This document shows positions 53,429 through 62,044 of a stretch of 64,000 nt of DNA, in pieces; within the stretch, counting starts at the first letter, position 1; every line of letters begins with the position of its first letter. Position numbers and translations under genes: made by a program. The notes beneath the pieces were generated by a model. The model had not been told where the DNA came from, did not search any database, and was given only the letters and a program-made list of their open reading frames with translations. The DNA comes from Ruegeria faecimaris (GTDB lineage Bacteria > Pseudomonadota > Alphaproteobacteria > Rhodobacterales > Rhodobacteraceae). The stretch lies in assembly GCF_900182615.1 (NCBI RefSeq), contig NZ_FXTE01000005.1, positions 1 through 64,000 on the forward strand, written 5' to 3'.

Positions 53429-53773
53429 ATGCTCAAAGGACTCGGCGGCCTGGGTGACATGGCCAAGATGATGAAATCCGCACAGGATCTACAGACCAAG
53501 ATGACGGATATGCAGGAAGAGCTGAATACCATCATGGTTGTCGGCGAATCCGGTGCAGGGCTGGTAAAGGCAACAGCCACGGCCAAGGGAGAGCTGAAAG
53601 GTCTCGATATCGACCCGTCAATCTTTAACGGCGACGACAAGGAAGTGGTCGAAGATCTGATCCTGGCCGCCGTCAAAGATGCTCAGGCCAAGGCCGCAGA
53701 ACGGTCGCAGGCTGAGATGGCTAAGCTGACCGAAGGCATGGGCCTGCCCGCAGACATCAAGCTGCCGTTCTGA
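53429..53773 (+). CDS. YbaB/EbfC-family nucleoid-associated protein
   Basis: This 114-residue protein begins MLKGLGGLGDMAKMMKSAQD and is preceded by AGGAG eight bases from the ATG at 53429. The Met/Lys-rich N-terminal helix and central VVGESGAGLVKATATAKGEL are typical of YbaB, a dimeric DNA-binding protein. It is regularly found between dnaX and recR, as here. The frame extends 19 codons upstream, which I exclude. Confidence 0.95.
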   Translation: MLKGLGGLGDMAKMMKSAQDLQTKMTDMQEELNTIMVVGESGAGLVKATATAKGELKGLDIDPSIFNGDDKEVVEDLILAAVKDAQAKAAERSQAEMAKLTEGMGLPADIKLPF

Positions 53774-53795
53774 TAGGCACTCCTGACGAAATACC

Positions 53796-53817
53796 GGCCG
53801 GGCCCAACTGCCCGGCC
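53796..53817 (+). terminator. Hairpin between ybaB and recR
   Basis: This is a perfect 8-bp stem GGCCGGGC/GCCCGGCC with a six-base loop, followed by CTTATG. It lies just before the recR ribosome-binding site, so it could act as a weak attenuator. Confidence 0.5.
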
Positions 53818-53837
53818 CTTATGCAGGAGCAAGCGCA

Positions 53838-54431
53838 GTGAGTTCGAACAGCGATATCGACAATCTGATCGACCTGATGGCCAAACTGCCGGGCCTCGGC
53901 CCACGTTCGGCCCGTCGCGCAGTGCTGCATTTGATCCGCAAACGCGCCCTTCTGCTGACACCGCTTGCGGACGCGATGCAACAGGTTGCCATCACTGCCC
54001 GTGAGTGCCTGAATTGCGGCAATGTAGGCACTTCGGATATCTGCGACATCTGCGATAGCGAAGTCCGCGCGACCGGAGAGCTGTGCGTCGTCGAAGACGT
54101 CGCCGACCTTTGGGCGATGGAACGCGCCGCAGTTTTCAAAGGCCGCTATCATGTTCTGGGTGGCACCTTGTCAGCATTAGATGGAGTCGGCCCGGATGAG
54201 CTGCGCATTCCTCGCCTCAAGGATCGGGTCACAGCCGAGGGGATCACCGAAGTCATTCTGGCGCTGAACGCCACTGTCGATGGCCAGACCACCGCGCACT
54301 ATATAGCCGATCAACTGGACGGGCAGGTGCGCCTGACCTCGCTGGCGCAGGGTGTGCCGATTGGCGGCGAGCTGGACTATTTGGATGACGGGACGATCAC
54401 AGCGGCGCTTAGGGCGCGGAAGGAGTTGTAG
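53838..54431 (+). CDS. recR: Recombination protein RecR
   Basis: This is a 197-residue protein acting with RecF and RecO to load RecA at gaps. It has an N-terminal helix-hairpin-helix ([15 protein letters not shown]), a four-cysteine zinc motif ([16 protein letters not shown]) and a Toprim domain ([15 protein letters not shown]). The start is a GTG at 53838, nine bases after AGGAG, giving [13 protein letters not shown], a normal family N-terminus. It is last in dnaX-ybaB-recR. Confidence 0.96.
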   Translation: MSSNSDIDNLIDLMAKLPGLGPRSARRAVLHLIRKRALLLTPLADAMQQVAITARECLNCGNVGTSDICDICDSEVRATGELCVVEDVADLWAMERAAVFKGRYHVLGGTLSALDGVGPDELRIPRLKDRVTAEGITEVILALNATVDGQTTAHYIADQLDGQVRLTSLAQGVPIGGELDYLDDGTITAALRARKEL

Positions 54432-54623
54432 TGTAGCCCATGACGCGCTTCAAAAGGAGTTCGAAACTCAATCTCCGATGATATTGCAGCTTACCAACCA
54501 TTCCGATGGAAGGACATTCACTGCAACGTTGTTAGGCAATTGAAAATACGACACTCGCCTATAGCTCCACGCAAATGGAACGCAATCTTTAAGAGCCGCG
54601 CCGTGCAAAAAGAACTGCCCCTC

Positions 54624-55013
54624 TTAGAGCGCATGTTTAAGTGATTGGTAGAATGAGTTCTGAATTTCCACATCTGCATTAAAGCTTCTGGTGGCTATTG
54701 CGCGCAACAACTCAGCATATGTTGCAACAAACACCGTAGAAAAACTCATCGACAAGGCCAAAAAATCGGAACCGAGAGAAGTTCCTTCAAGCCCTTCTTT
54801 GCTAAGAAGGCGGCAACCAAATAGCTCGTCGCGGTACCGAACTACAGCAATATCGGCCAAAACGGTGCGCCAAGCCTGTCGTTCCAGAGCGTTATCAGGG
54901 CAATTGGCTGGAGTGAGCTTCCAAACAACAGCTTTGCCGTAGTCGCGTAGGCAACTAAGCTCAGAAAAATAGTCAGCAACATTTTCATGAATTTGGACCT
55001 TCAACCGCCGCAA
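54624..55013 (-). CDS. Hypothetical protein, 129 residues, possibly frameshifted
   Basis: The frame is open from a TTG at 55013 and contains DNALERQAWRTVLADIAVVR and VFVATYAELLRAIATRSFNA. I recognise no family. Base composition is more AT-rich than the neighbours. There is no good ATG in frame, but one base-frame over, an ATG at 54988 begins MKMLLTIFLSLVAYATTA, a convincing signal peptide. A single shift near 54933 would join it to KAVVWKLTPANCPDNALERQ, giving a secreted protein of about 120 residues. It may be a recently frameshifted or mis-sequenced gene. The flanking stretches 54432-54623 and 55014-55203 hold nothing I recognise. Confidence 0.45.
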   Translation of the reverse strand: MRRLKVQIHENVADYFSELSCLRDYGKAVVWKLTPANCPDNALERQAWRTVLADIAVVRYRDELFGCRLLSKEGLEGTSLGSDFLALSMSFSTVFVATYAELLRAIATRSFNADVEIQNSFYQSLKHAL

Positions 55014-55203
55014 TTTGCAGGAACGTAACGACTAGGGCGATCTCAACGTCAGGAACCTCAAAATGGTCCCCACGCTCGACAACATGTACCTGACCCGGAC
55101 TGTGCATCTGGGCCTTCGGCGGTGCTCAGCGGTTATGACACGCTGGACGTGACCCTGTTTTCAAGACGTGCAGCTTTGGTACCGCGACTGCCATCCGGAC
55201 CCT

Positions 55204-55833
55204 CTAACGAATCGGATCAAAAAGCGCGTCTTTGGCCGCGCAGTCCTTGATCACATCCCGGCCACAAGGCACCGGTTCAAGATCGCGGGACAGGCACAGG
55301 CGCACCTCTTCGATATAGCCTTGTTTGCAGGTGACGGTGATCATGTCGCGCTCCAGCCCCGGATTGACCTTTAGAAACGCTTCTTCCACGACAGATGCGG
55401 GCAGTTTCACAGATGCGTCCAACTGGCGGAACACCTTTGGACGCTCGACCGACCCATAGGCCTGCCGCGACAAGGTGTAATAGTCCGAAGCGCTTAGGCC
55501 CGAGCAGGTGCCGTGCTTCTTCCATTGATGCCAGGCAAGGCCGGAACTGCCTTGAATATCTTCCATTTCACGGGTCATAGTCCGCGTCGGCGAGGCCTCG
55601 GCCGTGCGGCAATAAGATGGCCAGCCCTGATGGAATTGCGGCCAAAGCCCGTGTAGAATCCAGCCGTGATCATGCCGTACATCACACTGATCCGACCCAC
55701 GCGCGTCGCCTTCGCGCGCGCACCAGTTCGGCGACCAGCTCAGCGCCAGGACATAGTAGTCGAACTCACCCGGTTTTTCACCCTCGGCCAGCGCCGTCAT
55801 TGCACTGAAAACCCATAGAACCAGCCAGCGCAT
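55204..55833 (-). CDS. Ribonuclease T2 family protein
   Basis: This is a 209-residue secreted RNase with a signal peptide at the start MRWLVLWVFSAMTALAEGEK. The two catalytic sequences are present: HGLWPQ at residues 61-66 and WHQWKKHGTC at 101-110. Six or more cysteines suit periplasmic disulfides. It would cleave RNA without strong base preference in the periplasm or outside. The ATG at 55833 has GGGAAGAGG upstream; the frame extends far upstream but without similarity. It is divergent from trcR. Confidence 0.93.
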   Translation of the reverse strand: MRWLVLWVFSAMTALAEGEKPGEFDYYVLALSWSPNWCAREGDARGSDQCDVRHDHGWILHGLWPQFHQGWPSYCRTAEASPTRTMTREMEDIQGSSGLAWHQWKKHGTCSGLSASDYYTLSRQAYGSVERPKVFRQLDASVKLPASVVEEAFLKVNPGLERDMITVTCKQGYIEEVRLCLSRDLEPVPCGRDVIKDCAAKDALFDPIR

Positions 55834-55963
55834 TCGCCTCTTCCCTTCTTGCCCTGCCGCGACTATATACAGCCCAAGTTCCCCGACAACGGAAACCTGC
55901 CCCAAGATCACGGGGCCGCCGAATTCCGGCGACGGGAAAGATGTATGCATAGGAGACGGGCTG

Positions 55964-56722
55964 ATGGCAAAACCGCTTATGGCCAAGGCAACAGCCGTAT
56001 GGCTAGTAGACAACACGACGATCAGCTTCAAGCAGATCGCGGATTTCGTAGGAATGCACGAGTTGGAAGTGCAGGGCATCGCCGATGGCGACGTGGCCGC
56101 TGGCGTCAAAGGGTTCGACCCGATCGCCAACAACCAGCTTACGCAGGAAGAGATTGACGTGGCGCAGGGCAACCCGCTGCACAAGCTGAAGCTCAAGTTC
56201 AACCCCGCCGCCAGTGGCGAGGAAAAACGTCGTGGCCCGCGCTATACCCCGCTGTCCAAGCGTCAGGACCGTCCGAACTCGATCCTGTGGCTGGTCAAGT
56301 TCCACCCCGAACTCAGCGACGGTCAGATTGCCAAGCTGGTCGGCACCACCAAGCCGACCATCCAGTCGATCCGCGAGCGGACGCACTGGAACATCTCGAA
56401 CATGCAACCGATTGACCCCGTCGCTCTGGGCTTGTGTAAACAGTCCGAGCTGGACGCAATCGTGCAGAAAGCCGCCGCCAAGAAAGCCGCTGAAGGTGGC
56501 GTCATGAGCGATGATGAGCGCCGCAAGCTGGTTTCGACCGAGCAGTCACTGGAAATGGACGCAGCGCCCAAAATTCCAACGGCGATCGAGGGTCTCGAGA
56601 CCTTCTCGTTGTCTGATGACTCCCCCGAGGAGAAAGAAGAGCCGATCATCGACGCCGACAGTTTCTTCAACTTGCCCAAAGGCGAGGCCGAGGATGAAGA
56701 CGAAAGCGATCCGCGTTTCTGA
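55964..56722 (+). CDS. trcR: Cell cycle transcriptional regulator TrcR (DUF1013)
   Basis: This is a 252-residue protein of the DUF1013/TrcR family, confined to alphaproteobacteria. The N-terminal helix-turn-helix-like part is ISFKQIADFVGMHELEVQGI; a second similar part is SDGQIAKLVGTTKPTIQSIR near residue 120. The C-terminus is acidic and ends ...EDEDESDPRF. It begins MAKPLMAKATAVWLVDNTT. A strong terminator follows within 10 bp. Confidence 0.92.
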   Translation: MAKPLMAKATAVWLVDNTTISFKQIADFVGMHELEVQGIADGDVAAGVKGFDPIANNQLTQEEIDVAQGNPLHKLKLKFNPAASGEEKRRGPRYTPLSKRQDRPNSILWLVKFHPELSDGQIAKLVGTTKPTIQSIRERTHWNISNMQPIDPVALGLCKQSELDAIVQKAAAKKAAEGGVMSDDERRKLVSTEQSLEMDAAPKIPTAIEGLETFSLSDDSPEEKEEPIIDADSFFNLPKGEAEDEDESDPRF

Positions 56723-56731
56723 TACGCAGAC

Positions 56732-56756
56732 AGCCCCGGTCAGACTGGCCGGGGCT
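56732..56756 (+). terminator. Terminator of trcR
   Basis: An 8-bp stem AGCCCCGG/CCGGGGCT with a nine-base loop is followed by a run of six T. Confidence 0.92.
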
Positions 56757-56773
56757 TTTTTGACGAGACTCTG

Positions 56774-57163
56774 ATGCTGAACATATTGTCTGCCATTTTT
56801 GGCCCACACCGCGCCGTGACAATCTATGCCTTCCTGAGAACCTGGGGCCTGCTCGTGTTCGGTGTCGTAGGCGTTATCGCGGTTGCCGCAGCCCTGCTGT
56901 TGCTGAACGACGACGGCACGCATGAACACGAAGCCTTCATGACCGTCCCGGTTCTGTCCGCCACCGCTATCAACGGCGACCTCAAGAACGGGGTGATTGC
57001 CTCGGTACGTTTACCCGACGGGTCCGCGACGTCGATCACTTCGACCGAGGCCCCGATTTCCCAGACCGTCGGCCAAAGCGCCTGTGTCGAAAAGCGGGTC
57101 TATGTGGAAAGTGGCGAACCAAGGTATCGCTTCAAACTTCCGCGTTATTGCGAAGCAAGCTGA
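56774..57163 (+). CDS. Hypothetical single-span membrane protein
   Basis: This is a 129-residue protein with one transmembrane helix near residues 24-45 (TWGLLVFGVVGVIAVAAALL) after a short N-terminal segment, and a soluble C-terminal part with a T/S-rich domain and two cysteines (SACVEKR, RYCEAS). The orientation is probably N-in with the C-terminal domain periplasmic. I do not recognise the family. It is separated from trcR by a terminator and is followed by its own, so it is transcribed alone. Confidence 0.7.
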   Translation: MLNILSAIFGPHRAVTIYAFLRTWGLLVFGVVGVIAVAAALLLLNDDGTHEHEAFMTVPVLSATAINGDLKNGVIASVRLPDGSATSITSTEAPISQTVGQSACVEKRVYVESGEPRYRFKLPRYCEAS

Positions 57164-57170
57164 CAAAGCA

Positions 57171-57200
57171 AAACCGCCCGGTGTCCACACCGGGCGGTTT
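57171..57200. terminator. Bidirectional terminator between the membrane protein and permease genes
   Basis: This is a perfect 14-bp stem AAACCGCCCGGTGT/ACACCGGGCGGTTT with a two-base loop. It is T-rich on the plus strand (TTTTTCC) and ends convergent genes on both sides. Confidence 0.92.
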
Positions 57201-57205
57201 TTCCT

Positions 57206-58237
57206 TCAGATCATCTGAAAGATGATTCCTGCGATCACTGCGCCGACTATCCCCAGGCCCAGATAGGTCGCAAACACTTTCGGCCTGACCAGCGACCATA
57301 CCGCAGCCATGGCCGGGATCGAGCTGACCGCACCCGCGATCATAAAGGACATTGCTGCCCCGGCGCTCATCCCCTGCTCCATCAGACCTGCCAATAGCGG
57401 CGGCGCGACATATGAGTTCAGATAGGCTGGCATCCCAACAAGTGCCGCGATGATTATGGGCAACACGCCGTCTCCTCCGACCGCGCGTGCGATCAGATCA
57501 GCGGGTACATAATTGATCAGCAACGCCTCGAGAACATAGGCAAGCGCCAGCCATTTCAACAAGAACAGGCCGTTTCGAAAGAACTCGCTACGAAATCTTT
57601 TCCGGCGCGCAGGGTCATGCCAAAAATTCCAGACCGGTTTGTCCTCTTGCTTAGGTCCACAACTGCCGCATCCAGTTGGTTGGTAGTTCCGCAAAGGTTG
57701 GGTCAACACACCGCTGCGCGTCATGGTGCGCACGACGAATCCGCCAAACAGGCCAAGTGCCACTGCGGCTACGGCTTTTCCGATAGCAAAGGGCCATCCC
57801 AATGCGCCAGCCGTAATCAACAGCGTCGGCGGGTCGATCAGCGGAGAGCTGAGCCAGAACGCCATAACCGCAGACAGTGGCGCCCCAAGCGCCAGTAAAC
57901 CAGCAATGAACGGGATGACCTCGCAGGAACAGAATGGGGCCAACCCGCCAAACAGAGCAGCCAAAAGGATCATCCGCGTTTCGCGGCCTTCAAAGGCTCG
58001 GGCCACCATGACTTCGGCACCGGTGGCCTTGAGGTATGACAACAGCAGCACAGCAAACAGAATATATTGGCCGGTATGGGCCAGTGCCTTGCCGGCAAAT
58101 GTTATCACCTCCGTTAGATTCCCTGGGTCGAGTATCGCCACCGCGATCAGAATGGCGACAATCACCGCCCATGGGGTTTTGATCAGGTCGAAGACAGCTT
58201 TGAACGGGGCCCGAGGGCTCTGAGTAAGGTCAGCCAT
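57206..58237 (-). CDS. Permease of the ArsP/DUF318 (PF03773) type
   Basis: This is a 343-residue membrane protein with about eight to ten helices. The APFCSCEVIPFIAGLLA motif and the repeat-like ALVGMPAYLNSYVAPPLLAG are hallmarks of the family, whose members export metals, metalloids or organoarsenicals. A cytoplasmic loop contains GCGSCGPKQEDKP, a likely thiol-based metal-binding site. The start MADLTQSPRAPFKA at 58237 overlaps the ArsR stop by 8 bp, so the pair is one operon. The substrate is not settled. Confidence 0.88.
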   Translation of the reverse strand: MADLTQSPRAPFKAVFDLIKTPWAVIVAILIAVAILDPGNLTEVITFAGKALAHTGQYILFAVLLLSYLKATGAEVMVARAFEGRETRMILLAALFGGLAPFCSCEVIPFIAGLLALGAPLSAVMAFWLSSPLIDPPTLLITAGALGWPFAIGKAVAAVALGLFGGFVVRTMTRSGVLTQPLRNYQPTGCGSCGPKQEDKPVWNFWHDPARRKRFRSEFFRNGLFLLKWLALAYVLEALLINYVPADLIARAVGGDGVLPIIIAALVGMPAYLNSYVAPPLLAGLMEQGMSAGAAMSFMIAGAVSSIPAMAAVWSLVRPKVFATYLGLGIVGAVIAGIIFQMI

Positions 58238-58538
58238 CGTTTGCCGCCTTTCCAGTTTCGTCCGCACAACATTCCGACAGAATGAACTGCGCGAGGTTTC
58301 TGAGATGGTCATACCGGGCACGGTTGATCGTGGTGCGCCCGATCTTTTCCTGTTCGACAACATCACCGGCCGCAAGAAACCGGAGGTGATGGGCCAGCGT
58401 CGACGGGGCAATGCCGGTTCTCTCCTGGATTTCACCTACGGTGAGCCCGGCCTCTCCGGCGCGAACGAGTGTCTTGAGGACTTTCAGTCGCGCCTCTGAC
58501 CCCATCGCCGAAAATCCTGCTGCAGCGGTTTCCCACAT
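58230..58538 (-). CDS. ArsR-family transcriptional regulator
   Basis: This is a 102-residue winged-helix repressor beginning MWETAAAGFSAMGSEARLKV; the ATG at 58538 has GGAG about nine bases upstream, while the GTG two codons earlier is too close. The recognition helix is APSTLAHHLRFLAAG. The C-terminus has a SECCADE vicinal cysteine pair that could sense thiophilic metals or arsenite. It probably represses its own operon through the palindrome at 58555-58570, and metal binding would relieve this to express the permease. Confidence 0.9.
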   Translation of the reverse strand: MWETAAAGFSAMGSEARLKVLKTLVRAGEAGLTVGEIQERTGIAPSTLAHHLRFLAAGDVVEQEKIGRTTINRARYDHLRNLAQFILSECCADETGKAANDG

Positions 58539-58554
58539 ATCCACAACTCCAATA

Positions 58555-58570
58555 AACTAGTTTTCTAGTT
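58555..58570. promoter_or_regulatory. Candidate ArsR operator
   Basis: AACTAG-TTTT-CTAGTT is a perfect inverted repeat in an AT-rich stretch 17 bp upstream of the arsR start, the usual site for autorepression by this family. Confidence 0.55.
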
Positions 58571-58673
58571 ATATAGAGGTATTGAAAGCTACCGTCAACA
58601 AATTCTGATCAGAATTCGTGAAAAGAGCGTGAGTCCAGATTGCTCAATCAATAAGGCCACTCTATAAGGTCTT

Positions 58674-60134
58674 ATGGGGATTTCAGTAGATACGTTCTTT
58701 CTAGAGCTGAATGGGCAAGGCACCTTGCAGGCCCAGATTCAGCAGATGATTGCAGAAGGCATCCTGTCAGGCCGGTTCCATGTCGGAGAAAAGCTGCCCT
58801 CGTCGCGTAAACTGGCCTCGCATCTGGGTGTCAGCCGGATCACCGTGACATTGGCTTATACCGAGCTGTTGGCCAATGACTACCTGACCGCCCGGGGCCG
58901 ATCTGGGTATTATGTGTCGGAAAATGCGCCAGTACCGCCTAAATACACGCCCATCCAACGGGGCACTGAGACCGTGGATTGGGACAAGGCGCTGGCCCGC
59001 CGGTTTGTAGATTCGGATGTGTTGCCCAAGCCCTGGAATTGGCGGGACTATACCTATCCTTTTATCTATGGTCAGGCGGACCGAACCCTGTTCGATCATG
59101 CCAACTGGCGACTATGCGCAGTGCGGGCATTGGGGCACAAGGATTTCGAATCGCTGACCCGCGACTATGTCGATCAGGACGATCCGTTGCTGATCGAGTT
59201 CATCGCCCGCCACACTCTGCCCCGCCGTGGAATCTCGGCACGCCCCGAAGAAATATTGATCACACTGGGGGCGCAGAACGCACTTTGGCTGGCGTCGCGC
59301 ATTCTGCTGACTCACAATCACACCGCCGTCATCGAAGACCCCTGTTACTATGCGCTGCGCAGCCTGTTGAACCATTGGGACTGCGCGGTCGTACCCATTG
59401 GCGTGGACAAGGATGGCCTGCCACCCGAGGCGCTGCCCGATGAAACGGATGTCATCTTCACCACGCCCAGCCATCAGAGCCCGACAACCGCAACCATGCC
59501 GATCACCCGTCGCCGCCAACTTTTGGATCGTGCCCGGGATCTGGACGCAATGGTGGTCGAGGATGACTATGAATTCGAAATGGCGTTTCTGGGGGCGCCC
59601 TCACCCGCGCTGAAGTCCATGGACCGGGATGGACGTGTCATCTATGTGGGCAGCTTCTCAAAATCGCTGTTCCCTGGATTGCGCCTTGGTTACATGGTTG
59701 GATCCGAGCCGTTTATCCGCGAGGCGCGCGCGCTGCGCTCTTTGGTGCTGCGCCACCCGCCGGGCCACATTCAGCGCACTGCAGCGTATTTTCTGTCTCT
59801 GGGACATTACGATGCTCAGATCAGGCGCATGTCCAAAGAGCTGTCCAAGCGGCGGGATGCAATGGACAAGGCTATCGACGAATACGGGCTGTCGGTGGCG
59901 GGGCGCGGTGTGATGGGCGGATCTTCGATGTGGATGTCCGCCCCTGAACATGTCGACATGTCCCAGCTGGCGCGCAGCCTGCAAATCCAAAGCGTTCACA
60001 TCGAGCCTGGTGCACCGTTTTTCGCAGGGCCAGATAGGCCACAGAACTTCTACCGGCTCGGATACTCATCCATCGCGCCCGACCGCATCGCTCCGGGCGT
60101 GAAGCTGATCGCGGATGCCATCCAAACGCAGTAG
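58674..60134 (+). CDS. tauR: MocR-type regulator of taurine/sulfonate catabolism, TauR
   Basis: This is a 486-residue MocR/PdxR protein: an N-terminal GntR winged helix (residues about 15-85, with LPSSRKLASHLGVSRITVTL) is fused to an aminotransferase-like domain with the PLP lysine at residue 330 in SFSKSLFPGLRLG. Such regulators use PLP to sense amino compounds. The position directly before xsc, and the TauR-like direct repeats behind it, support TauR. The start ATG is at 58674; no strong Shine-Dalgarno is seen. It is expected to activate the sulfonate genes when taurine is present. Confidence 0.88.
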   Translation: MGISVDTFFLELNGQGTLQAQIQQMIAEGILSGRFHVGEKLPSSRKLASHLGVSRITVTLAYTELLANDYLTARGRSGYYVSENAPVPPKYTPIQRGTETVDWDKALARRFVDSDVLPKPWNWRDYTYPFIYGQADRTLFDHANWRLCAVRALGHKDFESLTRDYVDQDDPLLIEFIARHTLPRRGISARPEEILITLGAQNALWLASRILLTHNHTAVIEDPCYYALRSLLNHWDCAVVPIGVDKDGLPPEALPDETDVIFTTPSHQSPTTATMPITRRRQLLDRARDLDAMVVEDDYEFEMAFLGAPSPALKSMDRDGRVIYVGSFSKSLFPGLRLGYMVGSEPFIREARALRSLVLRHPPGHIQRTAAYFLSLGHYDAQIRRMSKELSKRRDAMDKAIDEYGLSVAGRGVMGGSSMWMSAPEHVDMSQLARSLQIQSVHIEPGAPFFAGPDRPQNFYRLGYSSIAPDRIAPGVKLIADAIQTQ

Positions 60135-60141
60135 CCCGCGT

Positions 60142-60174
60142 CTGGACCTAATCCGCATTTCGTTTTGGACCTAA
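60142..60174 (+). promoter_or_regulatory. Direct-repeat TauR operator upstream of xsc
   Basis: CTGGACCTAA at 60142-60151 and TTGGACCTAA at 60165-60174 are direct repeats offset by 23 bp, a spacing that places both on nearly the same DNA face. CTGGAC direct repeats are the reported TauR binding pattern in Rhodobacter, from memory. They lie about 90-120 bp before xsc. Confidence 0.75.
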
Positions 60175-60260
60175 CGCCATTCCGTCCCTTGGGCCACAAC
60201 CGTACCCAAAGGCTGGGCTGATCGTCCGGCTTCATCCACAAATCCGCGGAGACAAATCAG

Positions 60261-62039
60261 ATGAAAATGACCACCGAAGAGGCCTTTGTTAAAGTTCTGC
60301 AGATGCACGGGATCGAGCATGCGTTTGGGATCATCGGTTCGGCGATGATGCCGATCTCGGATATTTTTGGAAAAGCTGGCATTACGTTCTGGGATTGCGC
60401 ACACGAAGGCTCGGGCGGGATGATGGCTGACGGGTACACACGCGCCACCGGCAAAATGTCGATGATGATCGCGCAGAACGGACCCGGGATCACCAACTTT
60501 GTTACTGCCGTCAAAACCGCCTACTGGAACCACACCCCGCTGCTGCTGGTGACCCCTCAGGCCGCAAACAAGACCATGGGTCAGGGCGGTTTCCAGGAGA
60601 TGGAACAAATGCGCATGTTCGCGGACTGCGTCTGCTACCAGGAAGAAGTACGCGACCCTTCGCGGATGGCCGAAGTTCTGAGCCGCGTTATCACCAAAGC
60701 CAAGCGCGCCTCGGCACCGGCACAGATCAATGTTCCACGTGATTTCTTCACTCAGGTTGTCGATATCGAACTGCCTGCCGTAGTTGAATTTGAACTGCCT
60801 TCTGGCGGCGCATCAGCCGTTACCGAAGCCGCCGCGCTGCTGTCGGATGCCAAGAACCCTGTCATCCTGAACGGCGCGGGCACGGTTCTGTCCGCTGGCG
60901 GCATCGAAGCCTCGAAAGCACTGGCCGAGCGTCTGGACGCCCCGGTTTGTGTTGGCTACCAGCACAATGACGCCTTCCCGGGCTCGCACCCGCTGTTTGC
61001 TGGCCCGTTGGGTTACAATGGCTCGAAAGCCGGTATGGAGCTGATAAAAGAAGCAGACGTGGTTCTGTGTCTCGGCACTCGCCTGAACCCGTTCTCGACT
61101 CTTCCTGGCTATGGTATGGAATACTGGCCGGCGAATGCAAAGATCATTCAGGTTGACATTAACCCCGACCGCATTGGCCTGACCAAGAAGGTATCTGTCG
61201 GTATTGTTGGCGACGCAGCCACCGTTGCAACCAATATCCTGGCACAGCTGTCGGACACCGCAGGTGACGAAGGACGCGATGCACGCAAAGCGAAGATTGC
61301 GGAAACCAAGTCACGCTGGGCGCAGGAACTGACTTCGATGGACCACGAGCAGGACGATCCGGGTACCACCTGGAACGAACGCGCCCGTGCAGCCAAGCCC
61401 GACTGGATGAGCCCGCGCATGGCGTGGCGCGCCATTCAGGCAGCCCTGCCGAAAGAGGCGATCATCTCGTCCGACATCGGCAATAACTGTGCTATCGGCA
61501 ACGCCTACCCATCCTTTGAAGCGGGCCGCAAATATCTGGCCCCCGGGCTGTTCGGCCCCTGTGGATACGGATTGCCATCTGTCATGGGTGCCAAGATCGG
61601 TTGCCCGGATGTGCCTGTCGTTGGGTTCTCGGGTGACGGCGCCTTTGGTATTGCTGTAACCGAACTGACCGCAATCGGCCGCGATGAATGGCCCGCAGTC
61701 ACCCAGATCGTTTTCCGCAACTATCAGTGGGGTGCTGAAAAGCGCAACTCGACCCTGTGGTTCGACGACAATTTTGTCGGAACCGAACTGGACACCAAAG
61801 TGTCCTATGCCGGTATCGCTCAGGCCTGTGGCCTGAAAGGTGTCGTGGCCCGCACACAGGATGAGCTGACTGCAGCCCTGAATCAGGCCATTGAGGATCA
61901 GAAGAATGGGATCACCACGCTGATCGAAGCCATGATCAACCAGGAACTGGGCGAGCCGTTCCGTCGGGACGCAATGAAGAAACCGGTCGCGGTGGCAGGC
62001 ATCAGCAATGACGACATGGAACCGCAGGCCGGGGTATAA
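60261..62039 (+). CDS. xsc: Sulfoacetaldehyde acetyltransferase
   Basis: This is a 592-residue thiamine diphosphate enzyme that converts sulfoacetaldehyde and phosphate to acetyl phosphate and sulfite, the C-S bond-cleaving step of taurine and other C2 sulfonate degradation. It begins MKMTTEEAFVKVLQMHGIEH and has the glutamate-containing HEGSGGMMADGYTRATGK region that activates ThDP and the GDGAFGIAVTEL...N cofactor motif near residue 460. GGAGACAAATCAG precedes the ATG. It is five bases from pta and downstream of TauR sites, so it is co-regulated. Confidence 0.96.
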   Translation: MKMTTEEAFVKVLQMHGIEHAFGIIGSAMMPISDIFGKAGITFWDCAHEGSGGMMADGYTRATGKMSMMIAQNGPGITNFVTAVKTAYWNHTPLLLVTPQAANKTMGQGGFQEMEQMRMFADCVCYQEEVRDPSRMAEVLSRVITKAKRASAPAQINVPRDFFTQVVDIELPAVVEFELPSGGASAVTEAAALLSDAKNPVILNGAGTVLSAGGIEASKALAERLDAPVCVGYQHNDAFPGSHPLFAGPLGYNGSKAGMELIKEADVVLCLGTRLNPFSTLPGYGMEYWPANAKIIQVDINPDRIGLTKKVSVGIVGDAATVATNILAQLSDTAGDEGRDARKAKIAETKSRWAQELTSMDHEQDDPGTTWNERARAAKPDWMSPRMAWRAIQAALPKEAIISSDIGNNCAIGNAYPSFEAGRKYLAPGLFGPCGYGLPSVMGAKIGCPDVPVVGFSGDGAFGIAVTELTAIGRDEWPAVTQIVFRNYQWGAEKRNSTLWFDDNFVGTELDTKVSYAGIAQACGLKGVVARTQDELTAALNQAIEDQKNGITTLIEAMINQELGEPFRRDAMKKPVAVAGISNDDMEPQAGV

Positions 62040-62044
62040 TCCGC

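Noticed and set aside
55834-56202. Upstream extension of the RNase T2 frame by 123 codons
   Set aside because: The extension overlaps the start of divergent trcR, while the internal ATG at 55833 has a good ribosome-binding site and begins a clear signal peptide.
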